From: Glossina fuscipes
Lineage: Eukaryota > Arthropoda > Insecta > Diptera > Glossinidae
DNA: 64,000 nucleotides
NCBI RefSeq assembly: GCF_014805625.2
Contig: NW_023998422.1
Location: forward strand, 9,600,464 to 9,664,463
Reading direction: 5' to 3'
Below, in pieces: positions 1 through 11,240 of the stretch. The notes below the pieces were generated by a model that saw only the letters and a program-made list of their open reading frames with translations, did no database searches and was not told the origin of the DNA. Every line of letters begins with the position of its first letter. Within the stretch, counting starts at the first letter, position 1. A program made the position numbers and the translations under genes.

Positions 1-37
1 GCCGCCAAAGAGATCGAGCAGCGGCTGCTAAAAATAG
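1..37 (+). CDS. Optix: Optix, 3' end of a homeodomain-encoding exon (partial)
   Basis: Read from base 3, this exon end encodes R-Q-R-D-R-A-A-A-A-K-N and then AG, the first two bases of an Arg codon. This is the end of recognition helix 3 and the adjoining basic stretch of a SIX-class homeodomain, whose family motif is WFKNRRQRDR. The AAAAKNR continuation is typical of the Six3/Six6/Optix subgroup; sine oculis and Six4 types differ after RDRAA. The exon stops at a consensus donor, ATAG|GTATGT at 38. The phase (two bases carried over) matches the acceptor at 25313/25314, which restores Arg and continues as L-Q-H, as in Six3/Optix proteins. The other two frames fit poorly: one gives no SIX match and the other hits a stop. 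Optix is a nuclear DNA-binding transcription factor of eye, head and wing development. The SIX domain and most of the homeodomain lie upstream of the window. Confidence 0.93.
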
Positions 38-308
38 GTATGTACATATATATGTTTGTATTCTTGTGTGTTTATGTAAGCATATAAATATAAGCATAGT
101 ATACATATAATAGCAATAAGTGTATGAGACAAGTGTTACAAAAAAGAAAAAATGAAAAAAAATAAGAGAAAAAAAAAAAACTCAAACCGCAAAATAGTTT
201 GTTTTAAAGCAACTAATGCGGTTATTGATGGTGATACACTCGTAGCGACTTAAACACACATTCATGCTATGCCCGCTGGCGGTTACCTATATAAGATGAG
301 TGATTTAG

Positions 309-340
<32 letters not shown>

Positions 341-1342
341 TTTAATGTTAATTATAATAACAATCATATGGTTTTAAGTACTAAAGTTGTTATTGTTATT
401 GTTATTATTACTGTTGAAACTGGATATTGTTAGCTCTTTAAAGGTAAATTGATATCATTTAAGTTGAATTTATGCTTAAAGGAGTTTCGTTTTTTTTTTT
501 TTTTTATTTTTTATAAAATCTTAAAGCATTTGCATATAAATGAGTATAAGTAGCCTTTGGTGTTGTTGTTGTTTTTTTTTTTTTTTATTTTTTTTTTTTT
601 TTTACTGTTGTTGCTATTATTAATAGTCATCAATGTGGTGTCTTAACATTTTATTGATCCGTGCCGCACACACTTCACGAATATTATTAAAAGGCGGCGG
701 CGGCGGCGGCCTTTTTTTTTTTTTTTTCTCAGTTTTTTGCTCAGTTCGATATTATAAAACAAAAGAATTGATTCGGTTTTTCTTATTGAATTTCTGCGGT
801 ATGCGGTTTCATTAGCTGCTTTACCACATTAAAAGGAAATGACCGCTTCTTCAAGACTTTAAGATATCCCATGCGTATTAGACTGGATGGAAAAAAAGGG
901 ACAGACGGAGAAAGAGAGAGTGAGAGAGAGAGAGAGAGAGGAAGAGTAAGAATTTTCATGTTGAACATACTTTGTAATATCCGTTGGAAAGAAGTTGACA
1001 TATTTCAGTGCATATAAATTCGCAAGAAAAAAGCAATGATTTGTTACGAAGCAATGCAGATCCACTACGTTGCGTATCTTGTGCAAAAAGTATCCGCAGA
1101 AATATCACTTTTTCGTCATTTATTCATTTTTTCAGTTTTTCAGTTTAGTCAGGAAGTACGACATTGCGATACAAATGCATTGATGTTTGACTCATGTCTT
1201 TATATGTTTCCAACAGCCTGCTTGCGTTATGATCGCTTCAGGTTCTTCAGAAGATTTTTCTTTATGACTTCATATCTAAGATTGTATTTATACTTCTTCT
1301 ACGCAAGTACATTATAACCGTTCAAGATTAAAAAAAAAAAAA

Positions 1343-1560
1343 ACAAGTAAGAATATTATATTCAGCTCTGGCCGAATCTTTTATACTCAGCATCTTTACC
1401 TTAACAAAAAGTCGAAAGAAACCAAAAAAGAAAAAAGCAAAAGAAATTTCGATACTGTATAAAATTGAGTGGGCGTGACCGATTTTTTGCATTCAAGCTC
1501 GATTTGCTATTCCCATGGACGGTATTCTTCACATAGCGAGAGTTATATCTTTGCAACGCT
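1343..1560 (+). repeat. Family C dispersed repeat, 5' part
   Basis: It begins ACAAGTAAGAATATTATATTCAG, continues with a CTGGCCGAATCTTTTATACTCAGC-type segment and ends near the flank of a tRNA-like sequence. The start resembles that of the longer family C copy at 27802 (ACAAGTAAGAAAATTAAATTCGG...CGTATCTTTTA). It also shares the GGGCGTGACCGATTTT-type phrase (GTAGGCGTGGTCAATTTT in the other copy). Only the left part is present. It contains no coding sequence. Confidence 0.45.
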
Positions 1561-1601
1561 GAAAATTTGATTAGTCCTGCGTGTGTTGTAAGTTAACAGC
1601 G

Positions 1602-1684
1602 TACCCGTAACCAGGACTCGAGCTTGAATCTCTTAGTCTCTCTTGTTGCTTGGCGTCCTGTCCACTACGCCGTACGATACCTGC
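1602..1684 (-). repeat. tRNA-Arg-like relic (pseudo-tRNA or SINE head)
   Basis: On the minus strand, GGCGTAGTGGACAGGACGCC forms a D-arm-like unit (GGCG/CGCC stem) resembling the tRNA-Arg D region. It is followed at tRNA-like spacing by AAGAGATTCAAGCTCGAGTCCTGG, which matches a tRNA-Arg T-arm with four of five stem pairs around a CTCGAGT loop. The acceptor stem does not pair and the anticodon arm is degenerate, so it is not a functional tRNA. It is probably an old tRNA-derived SINE head or a tRNA pseudogene. No poly(A) tail or target duplication was found. Confidence 0.4.
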
Positions 1685-2689
1685 ACGAAGTAAAACCATT
1701 TCTTTACAAGTATTTAACTTTGATGGGAAGAAGAGGAAGATTTTGAAAATTTGAAAAAACAACAAAGATCGACACGTGTTGTAATATAATTTGTTGACAA
1801 AAGCAAAATTTCTTATTTGGGCTCTCAATGACTCTGCGTTCAAATGACGCCTTCAGTTAAAAAAAAAGGACATTTTTTCATATTATGTAATTTAGAAATA
1901 ATGTGCAGGTATTAGGTGCATATATGTTTGAGTATATAATATATGTTTGGAAAAGAAGGTATAAAAAGTTTAGCTTTCAACAATGTGCTCTCATTTGCGC
2001 AATTTCTGCAGACACTGGATAGTATAGTCTCCGTCGAGTAAAAACTCAAGAAGGGCGAATGTGTCAATAAGTAACTAAACATGTTAAGTGAGATTTAGGC
2101 TTGACTGCTCGTCTGAATGCCGCTGTTTTATAAGAACTGTCACGGTCTCAGCGATAGGTGATATGATCAGATACTTAAATTAATAGATCTGAACGGAAGC
2201 ATGAGCTGTTTTGATTGGTAATATTTCCGATAAAAGCATTTTATGTCTTCACTACGCAACTTCAGGGACCATATAACCATAACCAACTTTTATTCGGAGG
2301 CCTTTTTCGTAATCGTTTTGAAACAATTAATTAAGGAAGTTTTGTAGAAAGTGAAACGAATGGTAGTCGGACGTAATAAGTCTTAAGATTATGCGGTGGC
2401 TTAACACCGCTGGTGTTATCAAAGGTAGGCAAATCTAAGCATTCTCAGGAAACGTGCCACGAACTTTTTACTTAACGAAATATATAATAAGAAATATAAA
2501 AAACATTCTAGACAATATATATGCTAAATATATATGCTATGACTGTCTCAGCAAATTAAAAAGTAAGCTCAGTATAAAAGGTCTGCAAATGTTGGGTATA
2601 GAATTAAGTCATTCTCAGTTTATTTAAAAGAAGGCCTGATCTTTACTTTCTCTGAGAGCGCTTGTCAAACTGTTACCTTTCCAAGCCTA

Positions 2690-3310
2690 AGCTCTACTTT
2701 CGAACAAATCGAATTTTTTTATCAAAGCAACGCTGAAAGCGGAAAACGTTATTTTTCCTACGTTATGCCAACGAAAATGCTGCTCAATCGTGATCGATGA
2801 TGAAAAGTAAACGCAGTGCAATATCCAAAGTGAAATAATTGTGATTTAACTCAAACAATCCGTCGACATGGACATAAGGGACTTATCAACGTTCCATGAT
2901 ATGATTTTCTCCAGCAGAACGGATCTATCACTCACAAGAATATGTTATCAGCAACAATTGATGCGAATGGATCGGAAACTGATCGCATGGTAAAACCAGG
3001 ATTTCGTTATATCTCCAGCGTCGCCTACTTTCACCTACATATTGCAAAACGAACAAAGGAAGCTACAGCAGCAACGAATTGAAATATGATACCCTTTACT
3101 CTGTATTTACCAGACATTACTATCTCCGACTAACATTAGTTTCAATCAATGCCTTTTTGTCTCTTTCGATTATTGTGACTATGTCCATACTATAGATTCT
3201 TTGCTCGACAACGTTGAGAGTTCGGTTGCCATTTTTTCGCTGTTCGTCAGCAAGGCAATGCTTCAACATATCAGAGTATATTACCGCAAAGCTTAAGTTC
3301 GAAAATGTCT
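2690..3310 (+). pseudogene. mariner transposase relic 1
   Basis: Scattered across frames are recognisable pieces of a Tc1/mariner-superfamily transposase, in the right order and spacing. S-I-V-I-D-D-E-K near 2784-2810 matches the family motif IVTGDEKW around the first catalytic Asp. C-Y-Q-Q-Q-L-M-R-M-D-R-K-L at 2943-2990 matches YRQQLMRLxRAL. Y-L-P-D-I-T-I-S-D followed by H and F-Q-S-M at 3101-3155 matches YSPDIAPSDYHLFxSM around the third Asp. In-frame stops and frameshifts separate them, so it is dead. No terminal inverted repeats were located. It lies in the Optix intron, in the same orientation as the gene. Confidence 0.6.
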
Positions 3311-4740
3311 CATATATTGATACGTCATACGGATATATTTTTTTCTTTTTCTTTCCGTAATTCCTTTTATGATTATCATTACAACAACCACACTTAAGCG
3401 GGAAAGATCGTAGTTGTATATGATAGAGAAGATTTTGAGGTTAAAATTTCTTATAATGCAAGCACACATATCACCTTTCGCACGTTAACAGTCTTAAGTG
3501 ACCTGATAGCCAACAATATTACGGCGCAGAATGCACTTCTCGCCTCGTACCTACCTCTTGCTAATAGAATGGGAAATTGCGAACCCGTTCCGAATCGCAC
3601 TGCGACTGCATACCGCTAGATTAACACTTTGGAACGAGTGACAGGCAAAACAACACAATGCTGTTCCATCGTTTCGCAACTCTACCAGATCACCATAACT
3701 GAGCGCTTTTCTATTTCACTTTTCTTGAACGCGGTAAAATTTACGATTTAATCGCTAAATATTAAATTGTCCGGGAAGTAATTACGTTTTTTTCCCCAAC
3801 AGAAAATTTAATTGTTTTTTTTTTGCACAGCCAGCTTCATGAAAGGCTTGGCAAGAAGTTCGCTTTATTCTGTGGAATGTGCAAAATGAAAAGCAACTTT
3901 TCCGGCATTTTTTTTCTTTTTTATTATAAAGAAAATAAAAATTCTGCTCAAGCAAGACAAAAATTATGCGATGTACATGCAGAAGGTGCATTGACAGGAT
4001 CATTAGTACCAAAATTGGTTTGCAAAATTTGGATCTGGCCATTTTGATCTTGAAGATGCGCTATCTTCTGGAAGGACAGTTGAAGCTAATGGGGACGAAG
4101 TAAAGTTTTTCACTGATGTAAACTGCCGCGTAATTGCTCGAGATCGCTACTAGATTATAATTACTGAGTTCGAACGTTCTTGATAACATAAAACGTCATT
4201 ATAATAAAATCGGTTTTCATTTACATTAAAAAAGGAAAATGAAATTTCTTTCCGAACAACCTGAAAAAATTTGCTTTAATAACATTTGCTATTATTAACC
4301 ATAGAGATCTTTGGGAGAGCTTCGTTGTTGATTGGACGAATGTTTTACATCTTAGTGACAATGTCAGCTCAGATCAGATTAATTACATTTCTAATTTTCT
4401 AATCGGCACATGCATTCTATAAAGTCCCAATGCCAATAAGCCGTAATAGTTAAAGAAGTGAGAAGAAAAAATACTGCAGTTGAGTGTTAATCGTAATTTA
4501 TTAAATAATTTTTCTAATATGGCTTCAGTTTCTATTTTTTTTAGCCATCAGGTGTGCATGTTCAGGTGTGTGTTTAAGTGGTTCTAAATATTTTGGTGGA
4601 ATTTCAATCACGCATGATGTAAGTTCAGGAGGAAAATATTTGCCGTTAACCCAGTGATAAATAATACTTCCCTACTTGACCAAAAGAGCAACAATAGGTT
4701 TTTTGTCAAATTTGTTTACAGCCTTAACTATTAGATACAC

Positions 4741-4975
4741 ATTTTTTTTTTTTTTTTTTTTTTGCTTTATTATGACTAATCACTCAAAGGACGTCCGCTT
4801 TCGATGTAATGAAGTGGTGATCAGCGAGCGCCTCCTAGCGGGTGCATGATCAATCGGTGAAAGTGTTGTGCTCCTGCCGACCGAGCACTGACCGCAACTA
4901 CTACCAATGTAGGTTTGAAGCCGCCAAGCGCATTGAACTGCTAGCCGCGACTCTTTTCTACCCCGTATACCAGGA
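4741..4975 (-). repeat. SINE-like element with long A-tail (family B relative)
   Basis: On the minus strand this ends in AGTCATAATAAAGC followed by more than 20 A (a T-run at about 4743-4763 on +). Upstream lies CAGTGCTCGGTCGGCAGG...CACTTTCACCGATTGATC...GCTAGGAGGC, which lines up with the core of family B (GTGCTCGGTCGCTAAAGGCG...CACTTACCGG...GCTAGGCTGCGG). The A-tail implies retroposition. No convincing target-site duplication was found. It has no coding capacity. Confidence 0.45.
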
Positions 4976-5314
4976 ATGAGTGCAAATTATGGCAACCAGA
5001 AGTTTCCAAGTCTTTTCAGCTTCCATATGTCGTTCAGAAGCCGCAAGAAAAACTCTTCCTCTTTCTCTTTGAAAAAAATCAGTTTGGTTTTTACGACGAT
5101 TTGTGGGCAATACTTCTTAAAGAAGAAGGGGGAAGAAGTCAACTGCAAGTGGCTTCGAGAGTCAACGTAGAACGCAGAACTCAAACAATTTGTACGCTTT
5201 TTATAAAAAGTTATTTAAGGTACTTCCACTCTCGAAGGTCCATTAAACGATGTACAGTGGTGATCACTCTTTTTAATAAGATCTGGCTTTATATATGACC
5301 ATAAGCGATAAGAA

Positions 5315-5485
5315 GTGAAGAAAGGGAAAGAGACAGGGAGATGGCCGCAGCCTAGTGAGTGTATGCCGAATTAGTAAGTGTTAGGCCTGCACCGACTAAA
5401 CATTCACTATTGCTATGACCTAAGTAAACTCTACCGCACTAAGATATGACTCCGCGAACATCGACTTGGTAGTCTCGATTCTTTG
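5315..5485 (-). repeat. SINE-like repeat family B, copy 2
   Basis: The + strand reads GAGACAGGGAGATGGCCGCAGCCTAG, then AGTAAGTGTTAGGCC, ACTAAACATTCACT, CTCTACCGCACTAAGATATGACT and CGCGAACATCG. The same blocks in the same order occur at 14.2, 21.3 and 30.1 kb. On the minus strand it carries a TTAGTGCGGTAGAG segment resembling a tRNA A box. It is non-coding and diverged. Confidence 0.55.
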
Positions 5486-7734
5486 GCTGCATATGCCAGC
5501 AGCATCATTAAGCCTCACTTTTCTTTTTCAACGAGGGAGGCTTGTCAAATTCAAGGATGACAACTATTGGTGGTCCTTGGCAATACCCTATTTAGGCAGA
5601 CAATAGGATATGCATTGGAGTATGAGTATCTGTAAAAGGGTCGAACATGTGCATGCATCCAGCATAAGAAACAAAATAGAAAAAGTCCTAATGGGTCAAA
5701 TAAATTGTTTTGATTGTTTGCTTCGATTTCTATGGTCTTCTTTTCTAAGTACCGCAACTAAATGATTTTACAAAGACAAAATCAAACCCGGCGTTATATG
5801 AATGACATGAAGTTACTGCTGGAAGAAAGAGAAACAACGATAGACTTAGTATAACATTTTTAGCGATAAAATCTTGAATTTACCGTTTTTTCTTGATATT
5901 AATCCCCCCCCCCCCCGCCCCCCGCCGTCCCGAAACAAAAAAAAAAAAAAAAGCGTATTATTTGTGGTCTCCTTTCTTGCTTATATGAATATACATATAA
6001 ACATATAGATATATAAATATATCTGTATAACTTTTCCTTAAGACAATAAAATTTATTTATTTTGAAATTCATATGAAACTGCATTAAGTGCTGGGGATGA
6101 TTTGGCATAAAACGGTACAACAACTTTTGCACTACAGCACTTATGAAACGGCAGTCAAAGTTAAGCTGGACCAGTGTAAATATAATAGAAATGCGCAAAC
6201 GGGTATTGGGACGAAGGCGGAGAGATCGTGATTTAAAGAAAAGAAAAAAGACGAAAACATCAAGTCACAGTTTATAGAATTGTAAGCTGCGTGTGGAGAC
6301 TTTTCAACAAGTTCCCATCAAATATAAAAGTTCAACCAAAAATTTTCACGATGGCAGTATAGAGTATTGCTTAGAAGTTTTTGAAGTGACATGCGGCACC
6401 CGAGAGAAGAGATGGATAGTAGTTAGTAAGCGAACGGGGGTCGCATAAGATATAGATAATGTACAGAAGCGCTTTCTTTTCTCATTTGATTGTATATTTT
6501 TTTTTTGTTGCTTTTGTTTTTTTTCTCTTTTTTTTCATTTTTTTTTTTTCTTTTTTCTTTGAAACTCAGTAATAACCACCAGCGACAACAACAATAACAG
6601 CCAACAACAAGAGCCATAATAGCATGAGTTTGCATAAAATTTTTGTAAAATTTGTCCGTCCATTTACTGGCTTTTATGGCTGCTACACCTTCCTTATAGG
6701 TTGTTTCTTGTTTGTTTAACTCTTTTTTTTACTACATTGCCAGCCAGTCGTCGACTTTAGTAAACAAAGGAATGGATCATTAGTCCAGAAATTATTATCG
6801 TTATAATGTTAAAAAGAGTGAGTGTTATGTAGTAGTGGCGGTGGCGGTAACGTTACTCAGGCGCACATAACATAAAATGCCTAATATGTGTATATGTGAG
6901 CGGCCATTAAAACCATGCACTTGGTTGTAGTTGATTGTAGTCTTATACAGGTTGTTAGCCACAACGGATATATATATATCTATATATATATATGTATATG
7001 TATTTTAACAAAGTCTTCAACAGTCGCGTTTTAATTTTTATGTTTAGTCATTTCATGATTAAAGCAAGCAAAGCAAGCCAAAGGAAAAATCTACCAATGT
7101 TCAATCATTTATAGGAAGTGTCAGAAAAGTAACGGGAATTGAAATGGCTCCTCAAAAATTCATATAAGACACTTCAAGGTTATTTCAGTTTCGTAAAACA
7201 TGCGTACGTAGCTACAACGCATTCTTTCATGTACACTCCATTGGCCCTTGAAAGAAAACCTTTAAGTATCTCTGCGAATTTCTCTTTATCACTAGCACAA
7301 TGTCTTCAGTGTAGAAATGCGAGCTGTCGAAATCGAAAAATAATAGTTGAACACATAGTTAAAAACTATCTTAATTGCGAAATTAGGTCTATTGGAATCT
7401 TGTCCAAAAACTCCTAAGCATTCTAAAATGAAATCTTATAACGAACAAAAACAGGGCAAGCCTGAGCTAAATATTTTTTTTCATTCTTCACTTGCTTTAC
7501 TTTATTCATTGAAAAATTTATATAGAAAAAATTTAGAAATTTAGTTCAGAGTTCCGATCTCCGATGTTCGCATGGCGCGATCTCGGTCTTTCCTTCAATT
7601 TGATTTGCAATCTCGTTCCCTACGCTGCTTATCTTGAGGGTATACTAAGTTTGTACGTATGTGCACAATATATCGAATGATTTGAGATAAATTTTACTTT
7701 TTTACACTAATCGATCTTCGAATCATCTTCTGAG

Positions 7735-7930
7735 TCGACTATCTGTATATCTACCCGTCTGTCTGTCCGATGTCTTTCTACGTATTTTTGTGTTCAATCT
7801 GACAATTTCAAGATATGTTGACGAAATGCTCTATGTAGACGTGGTTTGTCCTAAGAAGGAAGTATCTTGAAGGAGACTTTATGAGCAAGTTCCCTTACAC
7901 GGCTTTGTTTCTCAAAAGACATTATATAAA
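7735..7930 (+). repeat. Family A dispersed repeat, copy 1
   Basis: It opens with CCGTCTGTCTGTCCGATG and continues CTTTCTACGTATTTTTGTGTTCAAT, then GATATGTTGACGAAATGCT...GACGTGGTTTGTCC. The order matches other copies (CTGTCC runs, then TTGATGAAATTTGGT, then ACGTGTTTTGGCCCAAG). It is degenerate and non-coding. Confidence 0.5.
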
Positions 7931-8194
7931 ACAATTTGTTATTTACAATATTTCTGGTTAAAAATCGGCGAAAAGTATTCCTTTCCTATTTTGTGAATCG
8001 CTGTCCCATGTAAATATTCTTTGTCTTTATAAGGCAAGGAAGTCTTGAAGTTTGAAATAAGAATAAAAAAAAAGATTGTCTTTCTTTTTCGTGTAAATAA
8101 TAACAGTCGTATTGTGACGTACAAGCTACAAGGTATTTTTTTTCTTTGCGTTTGTCGTGGCCAAGTAGCCTTACAGTTCTTCATATCACGACTA

Positions 8195-8430
8195 TTTAAA
8201 GTAGGGCGTTAGATGGGAAGTAGCCGAAGAAGTCGTCCGATCGTCCGATCTTTTTCAATAGCATTCGTTCTTGGGGCAAAACACAAGGAGACAAGTGAGA
8301 CGGATGGACAGACAAGCTTAAATGAACTTGGAAAATGATTCCGAATCGATCGGTATAATAAAAAGTGTATCTGTCTCAAGTTTTTGCTTACATCCGCACA
8401 AGCCTAATCTACCCTGGTACCACATATAAC
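8195..8430 (-). repeat. Family A dispersed repeat, copy 2
   Basis: The + strand reads GGGCGTTAGATGGGAAGTAG, GTCCGATC twice, a CTTTTTCAATAGCATTC segment, GACGGATGGACAGACAAGCTT and GATTCCGAATCGATCGG. These are reverse complements of the blocks in the + copies (for example 58.3 kb), in reversed order. The best preserved block is the GATTCCGAATCGATCGGTATAAT end, shared with the 21.2-kb copy. Confidence 0.6.
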
Positions 8431-9060
8431 ATAGGGTACGGAAAGACATAGGATAAAAGTCCACTCAAATTTTCGTATCGGTCAGCCATGCCGGCAATTG
8501 AGAAATACGCTTTAAGATTGTTGGAGTAAAAGATAGATAGGATTTGGTCCAAAATGCATGTAACTTGCTTTTCTTATAAGTTAGAAAAACCAAAAATGAT
8601 ATTAAGATCGTATAGCACAGAGTTGTATAGTCTAAAAGTGGGGTAGGATCTGAATAAAACTATCATAGCTTAAGAAAGGATGTATGGCCAATATTATTTG
8701 ATTGCAAACTTTTGCGAATTTCCGATACTTATCGATCGTCTCATATGCAAACAGAAAGTAAAATGATTGCAAAGTGAAAAATCAAAGAGATAGAGAGAGA
8801 GAGACACACAAACTCTACTTATATTTTAATAAAACTTTATATGATCACTGTAATGCATCAATAGTTTCTTTTCTTTTCCTTTTTTTTCTCTCTCATAACT
8901 TTTTATTCTTTATTTTCTTATATTCAAATATTACTTACAATTTCCATATAACGTATCCATATACAAATGTGCTCTGCGTTCATATAAGTCAGCAATCATG
9001 CACTTTTTCTTTCCAACTTAGTCATTTAGTCAATCAGCATCGTGTAGATGCATGCAAGCA

Positions 9061-9115
9061 GGCATCTAAAGAGATTAAAAAAAAAAAAAAAAAAAAAAAA
9101 AGAAGAAGAAAAAAG
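9061..9115. repeat. Poly(A)/AAG purine tract
   Basis: A run of over 20 A passes into imperfect AAG/AAAAG units. It produces an artificial Lys-rich stretch in one frame. It is a simple-sequence tract and not coding. Confidence 0.8.
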
Positions 9116-9211
9116 AAATGTAAAAAAAGCTTAACTGTGTTAATCATTTTGCTTTTTAAACAACATTAACAACTTGGCTACTACACTCCACTGCCTACTT
9201 TACTCTTCGCT

Positions 9212-9250
9212 GCCATCCATCCATCCATCCATCCATCTATCCATCCATCC
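9212..9250. repeat. (CCAT)n microsatellite
   Basis: About ten CCAT units with one CTAT interruption. Confidence 0.9.
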
Positions 9251-9928
9251 CAGCCATCCTCTATAGTAGTATAAGCTATTCATTCAACAACAACGCAAAA
9301 ACAAATCTTATTTATAAGTATTGGAAGCAAAAAAGAAATTAAAAAAGTGAATAACTGACTGTTCTTTACCATCAGTTTTGATGACTGATCATATGCGAGT
9401 CGTATTGTATAATATGTATAAAATCATTCATTTATTGATGCAATTTTCTCATAAAAAGAGTTCTCTTCGCCTTATTTTCTTCCTGCGCGCGCGTGTGTTT
9501 GTGTGTATGTCTATGTGTATTATTGTTTTCAATCATTATCGACATCATTATCATCTTTTTTCATATTTTTGTTTGTAAGATATCATTAAAACATTGACGC
9601 CAGATTTATTGGAATAAAAAAAAAAAAAAAAAAAAATTATATTTAAAAAGGAATTTCCAGTTTTCTAAAGCCTTTCCCGACTATAACGACACAATATAAA
9701 ATTTTACACACTAAACAATATTTACTTCACTAAAGTATAACGACGAATATAATCACACGTACACGTACAATACGGTTGAATATCTTTATTAGTATGTGTT
9801 GCATAAGCAAAATCTACTAAGTAGACGTTGATTAGAAGGTATTGGTAGGTAGTGGTATCTAATCATTGCTAATCTGAAGTAAGTACTTGTATAGTTTTCG
9901 TTCTGCAGTACGACCTTTTTGGTAAAGT

Positions 9929-9941
9929 TAAATCATTAAAA
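9929..9941. repeat. Left target-site duplication of SINE A copy 1
   Basis: TAAATCATTAAAA directly precedes the tRNA-like head of SINE A and is repeated exactly after its (TAA)n tail at 10118-10130. A 13-bp direct repeat is the expected scar of LINE-machinery retroposition. Confidence 0.8.
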
Positions 9942-10117
9942 TCCGCCCGAGTGGCCGAGTAGGCAAGAGTCTCGACTAGCAACTCCAGTGGCCGTGGGTT
10001 CAAATCTCAAGTGCGGTAAAGTTTTTAATAAAGCCGGAAGGCCTTAGATGCTAGTGCTTCAAGACTTTAGTCTTAGAATTTATTCTCTGGCTTAATTAAT
10101 AATAATAATAATAATAA
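9942..10117 (+). repeat. SINE family A, full-length copy (tRNA-Ser-like head)
   Basis: The element is about 176 bp. The head reads CCGCCCGAGTGGCCGAGTAGGC and then GTGGGTTCAAATCTCAAGTGCGG. The first contains a tRNA-Ser/Leu-type A box (GTGGCCGAGT) and the second a near-consensus B box (GGTTCAAATC). The 5' CCGC and 3' GCGG can still pair as an acceptor stem. A tRNA-unrelated body follows (AGCCGGAAGGCCTTAGATGCTAGTGCTTCAAGA), then the end motif TTCTCTGGCTTAA and an (AAT)n tail. The 13-bp target duplication at both edges defines the boundaries. The internal pol III promoter is inferred from the boxes. Three further copies were found at 17.5, 42.5 and 51.5 kb. Confidence 0.8.
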
Positions 10118-10130
10118 TAAATCATTAAAA
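10118..10130. repeat. Right target-site duplication of SINE A copy 1
   Basis: TAAATCATTAAAA is identical to 9929-9941 and abuts the end of the (AAT)n tail. The exact edge against the tail is ambiguous by a few A/T bases. Confidence 0.8.
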
Positions 10131-11094
10131 AAAATTGATAAAATAACTTTAAAATTATACCACAGCAAGCTTTTAAGAGATTTTTAGTTAAGTACGCTTC
10201 ATCCCCATCGATCGATAGATGGAGTCTTTCGCAAACTGTCGCTCGTCTTGTTTTCGAAAACAGTTCCTTCACTTCATCTCAAAAGGAATTGGCCTAGCAA
10301 AGCTAGGTTTCGAGAAGATTTCCTGAAACATGATAAACGATTTCTCTTCATTAATATTTTCTCATGCATTCGTGATATTCTGGACATTATTTGCACTTAC
10401 ATATTATTTGTGGATACAGAAGCATACACAAAACATTCTAATGCCTAGCACCTAATGCGCCAATTATAAAGACAGTAAGATAGTGGCCTTGAAGGAGATA
10501 ATGTCACTTGAACGTGCTGAAGACGCATATTGAAATAAAAAGATTTGATAATTTCCGAATATCATTAAAACATAAAGTCTATGAAACGAAAGAGTCTAAA
10601 TGGGCGGAAGATGAAGTTGAAATATCATATGACAAACTCAATGTAGACGAATATTAGTTCAACCCTGTATTCTAGGTATGAATTTACTAACCACGTTCTA
10701 TCGTATAGCGCAGCAATACTTTCCGAGACATGCACTTCTGTTCTGAAGCTGGGTTTACTTTTTCAAAAGTCGGTTTTTGATTCCCGATGTCGAGTAAATT
10801 CGGTAGTTGTCGGTTATGGGTTCGCTGTAATGAGTGGAGAATTTAGAGTTGTTAGTAAAACCCGTGCTTGTTCTATTATTGAATGAAAAATATGTCGATC
10901 ATCAAATTGATGTCGACTAATATATTCAAAGTGCCAGTGCGACCAAAAGTGGCAATATGCTAAATGGATCCATTCTTGTTAACACCCAGAAATGTTCGAA
11001 GAAGTCCCTATGAATTACATGACTTGAGACTTGAGATAGACCCCCTCTTATTATACTGAAAACATCAGAGAATGTATCTGAATCGATCCAAGCT

Positions 11095-11240
11095 TATCCG
11101 CCTGTCCCCCCATCTATCTTGTTTCCTTGTGATCAATCTACAGGTCGCAAGAATGAATGTTATTGGAAATGGTCAGGATCGAGCCACTTCCCATATAACG
11201 CCTTATTTTAAAGAGATGTTATATGAATAATTGCCGGCTG
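11095..11240 (+). repeat. Family A dispersed repeat, copy 3
   Basis: It contains GCCTGTCCCCCCATCTATCTTG, then TATTGGAAATGGTCAGGATCGAGCCACTTCCC and ATATAACGCCTTATTTTAAAG...GTTATATGAAT. The second and third blocks match the family's AATGGTTCGAATCGGACCACTTCC and AACGCCTTATTTTGAAA...TTATATGAA segments. Confidence 0.55.

Noticed and set aside
1..37. Reading the first bases in frame 1 (A-A-K-E-I-E-Q-R-L-L-K-I)
   Set aside because: The frame is open and looks helical, but frame 3 gives the diagnostic SIX homeodomain end and the only phase that joins to the 25314 exon.
8774..9169. 131-codon ORF with a Lys-rich end
   Set aside because: The Lys run comes from the poly(A)/AAG tract. The rest is AT-rich text without a domain.
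9942..10020. Functional tRNA-Ser gene
   Set aside because: The anticodon arm is degraded, the acceptor has mismatches, and the sequence is repeated elsewhere as part of a SINE with a body, tail and target duplication.
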